64,000 nt of DNA from Axinella damicornis (taxonomy: Eukaryota > Porifera > Demospongiae > Axinellida > Axinellidae). Positions 1 to 13,700 of the stretch are shown here, one piece after another. A program made the position numbers and the translations under genes. The stretch is taken from NCBI GenBank assembly GCA_963931865.1, contig OZ007517.1, positions 7,304,676 through 7,368,675 on the forward strand, read 5' to 3'. Position 1 is the first letter of the stretch. Each line of letters starts with the position of its first letter. The notes under the pieces were generated by a model. The model had not been told where the DNA came from. It made no database searches and worked only from the letters and a program-made list of their open reading frames with translations.

Positions 1-138
1 TTCTTCCACTTGCAGCAAAGTGGGCACCGTGCAACATGTCCACATGTGTACACTCTGACAATTATATGTTACTTCTGAGTGAACTTACGTAGACCTGGTT
101 ACACGTTGACATTCAGTTTGTTCCTTTCTGTCCACCAG

Positions 139-231
139 ACGACTCCCCTGCATCTGGCAACCAAAGGGCACCATCTAGACACAGAGAAGTACCTAGTTGA
201 TCATGGAGCTGATGTCAATGTCAAAGATGGG
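139..231 (+). CDS. Ankyrin exon preceding block 1
   Basis: 31 codons, phase 0 to 0, between a CAG acceptor and GTAAAT donor. It begins TTPLHLATKGHHLD and ends GADVNVKDG, a standard ankyrin helix-turn-helix and loop. It shows that the gene continues upstream of the window. Confidence 0.85.
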
Positions 232-1734
232 GTAAATGAATCACACTACGTACTTAAATCTGGTTCCTAGTGATATAGATATATAAAATGAATGGTGTTA
301 CAAGTTGTGGAATTGATTTATAACTGTGAAAGTTACAGTCATACTGCACATAAAATGTATTCATGCTTACATTGCGTAAGGTGCATGTCTTTATAAATGG
401 CACACAGTTTGCAGAACCACTTCCATCATGGCGCCGGATTTATGCGCCGGCGCCACAGATATGGAATGCCTAAACAAAAAACTCTGGAACATCTGTAAGC
501 GATTCTGCACCGTACGTTCTTCGGATGAAGTTTTCTGCATCTTTGGAAGAAAACTTCTGATTTTCTTAAGGAGCCTTCCGATTTTCCAAAAGAGCCTTCC
601 GATTTACAGCAAAGTTGTCGCACAAATGCATGTTAGAACAGTGTTCTGAATCCTGGCATCAATTTTAAAAATGTGTACTGTACTAGGACCTTTTATATTG
701 GGGATGAGACTGGACCCCAAGCTGAATGCGATCTCAGTTTTGTAACACATTACCATATGCCTGATTCTCCTTTTAGGAGGTTGTGCTACAGGACCTTGAG
801 AAGGCCATTCGGCTTGAAAATGTGGAGTCATTCAATCGACACCTCACGGAATTGGAGAAGCTTTTCCAAGATTGTGACATCACAGTGGGAAAAGCACTTG
901 CTGCTAGTGGTACTCTGCACTATGCTGCAGAGGTTGGGTCCATTCCAATCATGAACACCCTGATTCAGAAGGGTGTAGGTGAGGCACCGTTATGGGCTGA
1001 GTAGTGCGTTTTTCAAGATAGTGTGTTATAAGAAATTGATAGAGCCTGCCGTATGATATCCATGCATAGTACCTATGTACATAGATTCGTTTGCAGGCCT
1101 ATACCCAAGTGGAAGGCAGGGAGAGATTGAATTAGCTATGATGCCGTACTGTGAGGCCTACGCCAATTTTCTTGAGCTTAAATTTGATAATGATTCATGA
1201 AATTGAGTGAATCAGATAGCTATGTGGACGGCGTTGCGTCAATGATGACATGAAGGATGTCCCATTAAGGTTTATTGGGGCCCAACTGCAATTCAGTTTG
1301 TAAATGTCACACACAGGCCTTGTATCTTCTTGGAATGTTTGCCGTAGTCGTGCGAAAGAGTGCCCTCCCTTCACATTTGGCTCAGTTTCCTGCAGATGGT
1401 CAAACTTTACTTCAGTGAGTGCCCACTATAGTCTTGCACGATGGCATCAAGAGTACGTGTTGGCTTGTGTGGTAGAAAACGCAGGGTTTTGCCTCTCATT
1501 TCACCTATGACCGACAGCCTGAGGGCAATAGAAATCAACCCTTTCATCATTGGCAGGTGTACTGAACGCTCTATGGACTAGTTGCTGCGGAGAGAAAACT
1601 GTAGCTACTGTGCTCCGGAGACTAATCTGGCATCTTTTAACTTAAGTAGCTGCAGCAAATCGCGGCTGTTGTGAAGAGTGACAACAATAACCAACTGCAC
1701 ACAAGTACAAACCATCAACATGGGCACTCTTTCA

Positions 1735-1772
<38 letters not shown>

Positions 1773-4700
1773 CCCCCCCCCGCCTCTTTGTGAACATGTA
1801 AGGCGCACCACCCATGGATACTCTTTGCAAGACTATGGTAATTTTAGAACCTTATGCATACATCATTAGTGAACCCGGACTATAGTGCTTTGGTTTCAGC
1901 ATGAAGTTGCTTGTTTCCCCTCTAGATGTCAATACCATGTCAGGTGTGACCCCCAGGGATAGTAACTGGGATTTTGAAATGAAGTTTAAAGTGTATGTGG
2001 TAAGTGAGTAACTATGGCATCTGGAACTGGTTTGAGTTTGATTATAGGTAGCGGACGTTGGCCACCCACAAAATAGCCCTATTATCATACACTTCTCCCT
2101 GCTTCCATTTATGCATGGCCAAACCCTCCCAGTTGACTTGCTTAATAGAAAATCTAATATGAGATCCATGAAAGATTGATTTCCATGCTAATACGTTCAG
2201 CAGAAAATAGTATAGGGACAGACAGATCTGTCCCTATACTGGTGAAATGGCAAGACACATACAATATACAGAACGTCGAACAAAAGAAGTAGCTACCATA
2301 CAGACAAATATAAAAAGGTATTGTCAGCAGCCTTACATAACCAGTGATGAAAGCATTACGCACAATCCTCCTGCATATACATGGACAAAGTAGAATAAAC
2401 TGTTTCATATTCTCCTCCATCAGTGCACTCCCCTGATATGGGCAGCTGCGATGCGCAGTACTGATGCAGTGAAACATCTTCTTGACAAGGGAGCTGATGC
2501 CAACATCAAAGATACCGCGGAAGGGGTAAGTGAATGAGACTACTGCCGACACAATATTTCTGATTAGGAATAGTGATTGCTGGCACACAACTGCATGAAT
2601 GCTCTGGTTGCAAGGAAAACAGCAATACTGTCGGTCATGTACCACAGGACATTTCCTAGTATTTCCTGCAGAAGAGTGGCAGCGAGATGACTTGTATCGT
2701 CGACGTCAACGCAACGGTGACTACCGACTGAAGTTGCGCACGTGTAGTTTAGATTTTCCAGTAGACGCTCACCAGGGGGCGTTAAAACGAGTCAAACTAC
2801 CCAGTACAGGAACTTCGGCGAAAAGAAGGGGGAGGGTGTATTTTCGAAGGGGGCGTATTAGCGGGACACTACGGTACTTGGCAATTAAATGCATTGGCCC
2901 AAGGAATTACTTAGATCTTCTGATCTTTTAATTTGGTGTGAAGTAAAAATCTTCCTGCATTTTCGTCAATGGTTCTGCACCTTACCTCTTTACTACAGTA
3001 CAATAAGTGAGCAGATAATGTCTTCCTTGAATACTTGGACGTGCACAGGTACATTATGGCATGGGCCCAGCAAACAAATTTGGACTTGATTCTGTTGCTG
3101 TTGTTGATTCGGAAACAGCTATATTATCCGGACAGTTGTGCGTGTTTTCATACGCTGCATGCTCCCTGTTGCTTCTCTGAAGGAGCTTTCGTAGATACTT
3201 CTGCTACATTGGTTAGCTCCAAGATCCCCTCCACTGCACGCTTGATTTCACCACTATAGCATCCTCTGAAGTGGTGTAGGAACCTGGGTGCTACAGGTGC
3301 TGGTGCACCCATAACATTTTCAGATTTCATTATCCTGCAACATACGGTGTGTTTCGAACTCAGAATTACAAGATCACCCCATATTCATTTACCAGTTGGT
3401 CTCGCATGGTGCACTCCCTATTGTAGACTACTTCCTATGCCACTGCTCTGGTTGTTAGTAATATTGACTACTAGAATAGGAATAAGCTGACACCGGGGCC
3501 TGAACCTATTTATGTTACCAACCAGCAATCATACTATCTGTGAAATTGTGGTAAAATTTTGTTTCTGCCAGAGAACTTCCCTTCACTGGGCAGCTAGGAC
3601 AGACAATCACATCGCAGTGAGATATCTCATTGAGAAGGGAGCAGATGTCAATGTCCAAACTCGCTTTGGGGTAAGTGGCCCGACAGTTCTGTTTATGTAG
3701 TGGTTTACATGCTGGGAGTCGGTAAAAGAGAGGTAGATAGGTTGGTAAACTAACATTTCAATTTGTATGTTTAGTACTCTGTGTGTTGGCACTCTGCATG
3801 TAGCAGTGATTGCATGTGACATGCTAAACGTTGGAACTGGACCTTTGGTTGGGCAGTCAGTGTTGACTGTGTAATTTCCTTCTCTCCTTCAGAAAACGGC
3901 CCTGCACATGGCAAAAATGGAGCACCATAAGCAAACAGAACAGTGTCTAGTTGAGCTTGGAGCTGATGACAGCATCAAAGCTGTAAGTGGAGACTATTAA
4001 CTGAACATTAGTAAAGGATTTACGGCAGTTACTGGAAAGATGTAAGTTAGCTAGCTGGCTGGCTTGGATCTTGCTAGGCTTGGATCTGGCTTGGGTTGGA
4101 ATTGGCTTTGCTTGGATCTGGGTTGGATAGCATTTAGCTAGCTTGATTAGGATCTGGATCTGGCTTGGCTTGGATCTAGGTTGGATAGCCTCTAGCTTGG
4201 CTTGGATCAGACTTGGCTTGTATCTGGCTTGCAGGCTTGGATCTGGCTTGGGTTGGATTGCATCTGACTTGGATCTGGGTTGGATAGCATCTAGCTTGAT
4301 CAGGATATGGATCTGGCTTGGCTTGGATCTGGGTTGGATAGCATCTAGCTTGATCAGGATCTGGATCTGGCTTGGCTTGGATCTTGCTTGGCATGGTTTG
4401 GGTTGGATCTTGCTTGGGTTGGATTTGGCTTGGGTTGGATTGCATCTGACTTGGATCTGGGTTTGGATAGCATCTAGCTTGGCTTGGATCTGGGTTGAAT
4501 TACATCTGACTTGGCTGGAATCAGACTTGGCTTGGATCTAGGTTTGATGGCATCTAGGTTGGCTTGGATCTGGCTTGGGTTGGATTACATCTGACTTGGC
4601 TTAGATCAGACTTGGCTTGGATCTCATTTGGATAGCATCTAGCTTGACTTAGATCAGACTTGGCATCTTGCTTGGCTTGGATCAGACTTGGCATCTGGCT

Positions 4701-7700
4701 TGGCTTAGATCAGACTTGACTTGGCTTGAATCTGCATCTACATAATATTGTTGGTCATGCCTCTCCTAATAAAATTAAACCCATACCAAGCCAAGCCAGA
4801 TGCAAGCCAAGCCAGATCCAAGCCAAGTCTGATCCAAGTCGAGCAAGATGCGATCTAACATAGATCAAGTCTGATGTAGATGCTAGCAAAGTTCAAACCC
4901 AAAGAAAGTCTTTCTAGTGGTGTTTAAACCTCTCATCCACAAGCATTGTATGAACCAGCTAGCAATCAACCCTTGCTCCAATGTACCTACGTAATGCAGC
5001 TAGAATTCGTCAAAAGTACGCCCATCCTCCTTTTTCATGACAAGTTGTTGTACAGGGTCAGTTACTGCTCGAAAGTATGCCCACCCAATTTCCTTGAACA
5101 GGGAAATACTGTATGGAATGGCTAGTACTGTGAAAAAGGTTGGACTGCAAAAGAAATAATCGATAGCCGGCTAATGTGGTAATTATCATTGTGTAATCAT
5201 TGTGCATGACATGAGACTGTACATGCTCTGTGCTTGCATGCTTGTATCTTTGTGTGTGCAACCGCCTAGCATAGCACTAGCAGCACACTACGGATTTCTC
5301 AGAAAACAGCAATTGGCAAAAATCAGTCCTGAAAATTGTTTGCGTGCTCCACGTCACCATTCCTTTCCAAATACGGCAAATCACTTAGTCTGCTAACTTG
5401 ATTTCCTCTCTCCATCTTCTGCTAAGCCACAATACTGCTAGGCCTTGGCGGATTTTGCTCGAACTTTTACCTATTTTTCTTTTCTTTTTTCCCCTGTTAT
5501 TAACCTGTTACTCTTTTTAATTCACCTATTTTTCTCAACTATGCTGGCATTGATTTTGAAAATTTACATTCAATACACGTTTGTAAACACTTGAAAACTG
5601 ATTGTGAGTGACACTGTCGCCGTGACAAAGCATCAACTACAACAAGCTACAGGCCATGTGTTGCACTAGTCAATATACTTCTGAGTAGTTCTATCTAATA
5701 CGTAGCTATGGCCTATGTAGCTAGCTAATACGTAGCTAGTCTAGTAGTAGTCTACATTGCTATTTCTGAACCTGTACCTGACAGTGTTGTTTCAAGATTA
5801 CAAAACCCTATTCTTCTCATCAGAGTCAGAAAGTGTACCTATTTTTCCCAGCATAATTCACTATGCTCAGAAGCACCTATTTTTATGCCAGCAAAATCCG
5901 CCAAGGCCTAAATACTGCCAAATGGGCCCTTTGCTCTTTAGCTTTGCTGCAAGCTTCGTTCAGCCAAAACGTACGTAGATACAGTAGACTAAGTATGTTC
6001 TAACGTGTGGTTTCATTACCTGCCCTCCAAACCACACAATCTAGTATATGGAGAACCAGCTACTATTCAAGGGACACTATATACAGTGGACTGGGGACCG
6101 GGGACTGGGGACCCAGGACCCGGGGACCCGGGGACCCGGGACCTGGGACCCGGGGACCCAGTCCCAGGGACCGGGGAACCAAGGAACTTCAGCTGTTATG
6201 GGAGACAGAAATGCAACTACAAGCAATCTGTGCTAATGTAAAAGCACGATTATGTTGTTACCATGAGTATGCAAGTCAGCTTTGCACAGCTGGATTAATA
6301 CTTAGCCTCATTCCCAGGCCATAATCCTGGGAACCAGGCTAGATTAATATAAGGTTATAATAGTTATTAATAACGGAATTAAAGTTCAAAGTGCAGTGCT
6401 ATAGATACATGACAACAGTCAAATGCTTCTCTGGAGGAGCCGGAGAACGAGGTATATACATGAATATCTGATTATATTCTGAAGTGAAAAAGTGTTGTAG
6501 ACAAGCTAGAGGATAACGCTGTATGCTCTTCTGATTTGTGCCAAGTTGACTTGCATACTCCAGGCAACGATATAACCATGACTTATAGTTGCATTTCTGT
6601 CTCCTGTAACAGCTGAAGATCCTTGGGTCCCCGGGTCCTCAGGTCCTCGGGTCCCCGGGTCCACTGTTTATAGTGTCCCACTATTCAATGCTGGTTTTAT
6701 TGTGCGTATTTTCTAGTTTAGTGGGCTGTATGCTTGGTGATCAGACTACATCTGAGGTGTTTGTGAACCCAGTGTTGCAGCAAGTTACCAAAGGCCCTTC
6801 CACCCTATAGGTGGATGAACTAGTGGAGAACGTCAAGAATGCCATTAAAGCTAAGAATTTGGAGTCATTCAATCGACACCTTGCTGATTTGGAGAAATTT
6901 TGTGATGAAACAGTGTTCTGCCGTCTTCTGTTTTATGCAGCAAAGGCTGGGTCCATTCCAATGATGAATATCCTGATTGAGAAGGGGGCAGGTAAGGCAC
7001 CGGGAAAACTTAAGAGTGGTATATTTTGTTCATGCACTCATTCCCAGATCCAACCCGCACCAGAGAAGAAGGACCTGGTATTCACTGTTTGCTCATGTGG
7101 TCAATTTTGGAGAAATCTTTATCTGTAGTACGTATGTGGATCAGTAACCATCATTTGTTCCTTGCCCTTTCATTTTAGCATAGACAATTATGCGAATGAT
7201 GGATACAGGTCACTTCTCTCTGCACCTGGAAATGAGGACTGTGTATCTATCGTTGGATTGAATATACCATCCACTGCTGTTGGCAGAGCATCTGCTTAAA
7301 CACTTGCAGGCCATTGATGCCATAAGGCATCGTGAGGCTTTCAGCTCGATACGTATGTCTGATATGTCGATTTGACAGGGGAGGTGGGTGGCTTCACCCA
7401 TAGGGTGGCACACCTGTAGACATGCCTTGAGGGCCATTTCTGTCCTTTTAATTGGTACAGATAATCAAGACATACTTGGCAACTAATTGTCATGCACGAA
7501 TAGCCAAGGGCCCACCAGAACCAATGCAGTACACATGAATGTCTAAGCTCATAGTGGTGGGAATGAGCTTTGGATAAACCATGCTGCCCCCCTCTTCATA
7601 AAAGCCAGCTATATACTACCCTAGATCCTGAGGTTAGTGGTCTCCAATGTCAGGGGTTTGTGGCTTGCACCTGTGGATTTCTACCGACTTGGAGATCGAG

Positions 7701-10700
7701 TTACCTGTCTGCTTATGGTGACCAAAATTACCTCTGGGAGAGGTTTTGAGCCCAACAAGCCGTGGGAACTAAAATTGGGATGTGGCTCCAGAGCCTGATC
7801 CATTTGGTAGGCACAGACACAGCATAATTGTATCTAACTGTCTGAAGTATGTGCCTAGTCCTAGGGGCCGGGTTACAAGTGCCCTAGGGAGACTTTGAAG
7901 TCGAGCAATGGGACCATCACTGCTCCTTGAAAAACATTGATATTTCATAAACCATAGTGAGAGATTCAAACGATGCTGAGCTAGCTGGCCAGTATGAAGA
8001 CTTTCTGTGTCAATACTTTCGTGATGCAATTTGTGCTGCTAGGAGTGTTGTTGACTCACTCGAAGATGAATGGCATGTTGTTGTAAAGGCATAATTATAT
8101 ATCCCACTTATCTAAATCTCCTAGAAGCAGAGGGTGGTTTATGGACCATAATTCCCTCCCTCTGGGTACTTGTAGGGAATATTAATTTTGGCGCATATAA
8201 TTCCCTCCCCGGGGCTATACATGTAGCTACTAACCAGTGATGTTTGTAACAATATAATATGTGTTGAATTGCATCTTAAAAATTTACGCTGAGAACCAGA
8301 ACGCTTATGGATCTTCCAGGGCTGCATTAAATCCGGAGCCATGATGGAAGCGATTCCATAAATGCACATCATTTTAACTGTGTACCATAGGTTCCTCCAG
8401 TTTAGCATGAGCTTGTCACAGTCCTATCAAGGTCGACAGCCTCACTTGAGCAAGTGACATGTTTCCCCTCCAGATGTTGACACCACTGGCACCACTGCAG
8501 GAGTGGCTGGTGAATTTGGGGTGGTAAGTGAGTAGATATGCACTCTGTTGGTCAAACCTTACAAACAAACTACCTAGCAACCAGCTGTTTGGCTGTGGAT
8601 CTGTGGATGAACTTTGTTTCATTCTCTCCATCAGGCGACTCCCTTGCATGTGGCAGTTAAGAATGGGAATCTTGAAACAGTGACCTACCTCATTGACAAA
8701 GGAGCTGATGTCAACATTAAGGGTGGCCCTGGAGTAAGTGAATGAAATGATGTTGGTATATTTGCAGGAATATAACCTTATTAGAAGGTGGTCATAGTCA
8801 TGTTCAAAAAGAATGCTATCAATATAGTCTAAATGCTTGGTTTGGTGATGCTGTTTTTTGTGCTGTAATTTTTGAGGGAGTCCAGATGTGATTTTCTTTG
8901 TGTGCTGGCCGGCATGGGTTCTGTTCACCGGTGGAACATCACACCCACTGGCATGAAGGAGACAATTTTGTGCCAGGGATTTCAGAAAACTTTCAACATG
9001 ATATTGTAGTAACCACCTCAAAGGACTAGCGAATTTCCCTAATTGCAACGCCAGAAATAGCTCCACGGTACTAAAAATAGCCACACGATGCCAAAAATAG
9101 CTCCACAGCACCAAAATTAGCCACACAGAGCCAAAGATAGCCCCACGGCACCAAAAATAGCACCACTGTCCAAAAATTAGCTCCACAGTGCCAAAAATAG
9201 CCACACAGTGTCAAAAATAGACTCACAATGTCAAAAATAGGCCCACGGTGTCAAGAATAGGCCCACGGTGTCAAAAATAGGCCCACGGTATCAACGCACA
9301 GTGTCAAAAATAGGTCCACAGTGCCAAAAACAGGTAACTAGCAGAGCTCTCAGCCATCTTGTCTCATCCATGAGCACGAGGTAATGAATTGTGCATGCAA
9401 TAGTTCATTCAATTAGTCTACTAATTGTTCAGAGCCTAGTAACCATGTAATTAGATGTACTGAAACGGTTATCATTTAATGGTGGTATCTTAAGAGGATA
9501 CTATAGGCGATTGAGACATAGTTTTTGTGCCCTGTCATATGCCCTTGCCTGGAAGTTTGGGCGACTTAGAAGTTTGCTTGTATGGTGTATGAGGACTTGA
9601 GATAATTATATGATTTTAACATCTGTGTGTGTTCTGTGCATGACTTTACTTAACCCCGAACTCCACGAAGAATGTTCGAGAAATCTTCCAGAACAGCTGG
9701 GGCTACAAGTGGATGCAATCGGGGAGCAGCAGTTGAAGTGGACGCAATCGGGGAGCAGCAGCCGCAATCGGGGAACAGTTGAACGGGGAGCAGCAGCTGA
9801 AGCGGACACAATCGGGGAGCAGCAGTTGAAGCAGATCGATGCAATCAGGGAGCAGCAGTTGAAGCAGACACAATTGGGGAGCAGCAGCTCTACAAAGAGA
9901 GCTGTCCGATGCCGGATTACTCACGTAGGGGAAGTAGCTGAGCGAGCGAAGCTACTTGTAGAACTTTGTTTACAGAGCCACAACAATTTAGGTTTGCTGG
10001 CTTTCTAAAGGGCAAGATTAGTCTCAAAGGACTGTAGTTTGTAAAACTTTAAGGGACCAACTTAGCACAGTTTAGCTGTATATGAATACCTTACAACATG
10101 ACTTGTCCTGCTGGATTGAGATTGAGAACATGTATACTGACTGATTGTGCCAAGAAGTGCTAGCCTGAGTGTACCTAGCCTCGTTCCCAGGCTGTTTTGG
10201 GAGGGAGAAACGGCCTAGCAACTTCCGCGAGTTCAAACAAACTGTTAGATGTGCTCAAACAAACTGTTAGATTCAGATGTGCTTCTTAAGTTCTTTAGAC
10301 CTGAGGATCCCTCTCTCTGTTGGCATTTGACACGTACACATGTACAGAGCATTGAATCTTATACTGCATATTTACGGTACCACTGTGTATACCGTATAGC
10401 ACTTACATTTTGCGGGTCTAAATTGTTGAGAATTTCGCGAGTTATTCGCAAAATTATTTCAACAAAAATTTTGACATGTGTTGTGTGCCTACAGCTATGT
10501 GGACAGTATTCCAACGTACACGCGCGATGGCTAGCTTGGTGGCTCTGTTTGTGTACTTCAACAGTGAGGATGGACAGTAGTCGAAGTGTAAGCTTCCGGT
10601 TCCACATGGAGAGGTACCATCATGTGCGATATCTGCCATTGCTGAAGCTGCCAGCTCGATCCAGCGCGGCGAAGGTCAGGGGAACGCCAGGTATCTGAAA

Positions 10701-13700
10701 ACGAACTCTGAGAGCATTGAAGTGGGGAATACAGTCGCAGAATACTACGCACCGGCGATGTGGTCTGTGGTAGTTGAGTCCAGCGTGCATGGGTGTCTTC
10801 AAGTGCAGTACACCACGCCCATTGTGTGGGTGTGGCGCTTTTACTGTGAATTCACAAAATTTTTTCAACGAAATGTTCTCGGAGAGCAATTCGTGAAAAT
10901 TTAGATCCGCGAAATATAAGCACCATACGGTACTATGTAATGTCCCGATGTCAATGCACTTTCTTGGGCATAATTACACGTACTAGAGACAAATAGTGTT
11001 GAGATTTGCGCACCATGTTAGGGATGCATTTTTGACCAAGGACGGAATACTAATTGATTTTTATCTGGGACTTCCGCATATATTGGGCAGTCACCAGCAG
11101 CGTTCTTTGAGTGAGGATTGCTGAACGCCTTAGTGTGAGGCACATAATCGTGCGCATGCAGGCAGTCGTAGTCTCAGGTTGCACTTGTATTTAGTTATTT
11201 ATTGTATGTATTTATCTATGTCCGTCCGTTACGTTTTACGATCAATATTATGAGGGTTTTTTGCATAGTTTACGTACTTCCTAGCATGTGGCGCACATTA
11301 TGCATGTGTGTATGTCCAGTAAGGATTAAATGGCATTGTGACACACGGAATGTATACAGGGTCATACATTCCAGTGAAGTCCAGGGATGTCCCATTCAGT
11401 ACCAGAGAGCAGGTTCTCCCTTCAGTAAGGTTCTAGCACACTGTTTCTTTCTCTCTTTCAGGAAACTCCCCTGTATTATGCAGTTGATCGTGGCCATCTG
11501 GACATAGTGAAATACCTTGTTAGCAAAGGAGCTGATGTCAATGCCATGAGCAGGCGTTGGAATGTGAGTGAATCAGACTACTACTGACTCCATGTTAGTA
11601 TATGCTGTTTGGGTAGGAGTACAAGTTGCCATTCATTGATTACTGGCAATATGAAAGGTGGCCGTTTGACATGCCCTGGATATAATGACATGAACTACTA
11701 GCGTATGGCAGTGAAGTAACATCCAACTCCAATACCATATTTGAGACATGTCTCCATTGAATTCCAGCCTTATCCGATTATACATTGAATTTAATCGGAT
11801 GCAATCATGTATCCCCAAACATTCGATCACTTAATGCAACGTACACAGACCAGATGCAAGGAACTTTCTCTGAGATTTTGCAGCCTCGGGAAACCTCTTG
11901 ACCCCTCTGCATGTCGCAGGCTCATTTCTTGTCACCATGGCTGATTTGAGCACTACTCAGGGTCAGTAAGGTTGGGTTGGAAATTGAAGTTTCGCTGGCT
12001 GTAGTTCAGAACCAAGCAGCAGAGAACCACTAAACTTTAAACTCAAAGTGTGAGGAAAAGTGACTGAAGGTCCCGCCCACATCCAGTAATATACGCAGAC
12101 AAGTATACTTGATAAAGCACGTCCAAGCGACTGGGAATGAAGATGAAAGTCATTATAGATTCTGGGGCATGGCATCCTGGATCGAGGTCAGTCTGTCCAA
12201 GTCTGCATCCAAAAATTGGTGTCTTCTATGGAACTACAGGCTGTTTAAGTTAGTGTCCAAAATCATTCACGTTTGGACGACAGTATTCTTGATCAGACAG
12301 TCCTGCATGAAGGGACGGTCATCTTGCGCATAACATACACATCTACAGTCTGCATTAGGGTGATCTTAACCGTTTACTAGCTAATGACGCCTTAAGGTGT
12401 CATGAGACTTTCAGCTTCATGATGTCACATCCGGCAATGTCCTTGAGAGATAGGATCTGCGCCAGCAGAAAGGGCGGGGCAGGGGGAGGTGGGTGGGTGC
12501 ACCCGAAGGGTGCAAACAGCATGGCCGCGTTTGGGCTCAGCTTTGAACGGCCCTTGGTTGGAGCCGGGTAGGCCATTTCTCGGGTTTTAAGCATAAATGG
12601 ACTTAGAAAGTAGCTGTCTTGCCTTGTAGGCCCTCCATTTCCAGTGTTCATGGTCAGTTTTTTAGCTACGGCAGGTTGGCCACTTCTCGGGAGGCTTGAT
12701 TGCAAGTTCGTTAGTTGGTGGGTGTGGTTAAGTCACGTATATGCTTAGTGTAGCTGAAATTAGCAGTTTCGAGCCCAGCAACGCCAGGGAACAGAAATTA
12801 GGGTATGTTTAAGTGTTCTATAGACTGAAAATGACCTAGAGAAATAAATTTAGGCCCTAAAGAGTTAACCTGCGATCCATACAACTTGTTGTTCTTGAGA
12901 TTATTACTTAACCACAGCTAGCAATGAATCTCCATGTGAATACTGGCTGCAGACACTCAATATTGCCGTATACTGGGAAATTTAGGCAACCGTTTTAATT
13001 TGGCGATTTTGGTGATTCGGAAGTCAGTCGCCAAATTAAATGATCGGCCAGATCGACTGTCGGCGCGCGTGACCAGGCAAGACCACCTTGAAATTGCAAG
13101 ACCCAACGTACTACCTGCTGAGCAAGGCACTGAATTAAAGCATACAGGCTGCTGAAAATTATTATCAAGGTCATGGCCTACTGTGTACCTGTGTCGTGCA
13201 TTACTTACTGCCACAGCGTACGCATCCTGGACAGTGCATGCTGACCTGATGACCTCGCTGTTATAAATTGATATAAATTATTGGGGCGAGCCTGAGCGAG
13301 CCCCACATAGACGTGTAAAACGGAATCCGTGTCTGTATGTATGTATGTATGTATGTATCATACGTACGTATACCGTAAATAAACGATTCTGCAAATAACC
13401 GAAAGTCCCTTGCGTCATGATAATTCACACGTGCTCAGCGCTCGATTGCTCATCGATGTGTTCTGAGACTCAGAGTGGCACAACTTCGTGAATCGTGTAC
13501 TCCTTGGATGGCTATACGGACGGAGACCACTCACGAATCTACCTCTTCAATGGATACAGCGATGCACGCTACCCCGCGCACAGCAACAAAGACTGCATGT
13601 GAAAGTGCACTTCTGACTGATCTAGCTAGCCCTACATTTAAGTTCACCGATCGCAACTCGCGGCTGCACTGTGTTGAAGTCACTGACTTGTAGACCTAGC

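Noticed and set aside
1605..1869. Poly-Gly and poly-Pro frames
   Set aside because: Translation of the poly-C tract.
4143..4541. 132-codon plus-strand frame rich in W, I, G, L
   Set aside because: Pure translation of the TTGGATCTGG minisatellite.
8416..9204. 262-codon minus-strand frame
   Set aside because: Antisense to ankyrin exon 8635 and covers the 20-bp minisatellite; repeated FGTVELIFG is the repeat translated.
10249..10698. 149-codon plus-strand frame
   Set aside because: Crosses the boundary of a TACCGTAT-ended MITE; no family signal, no splice or neighbour support.
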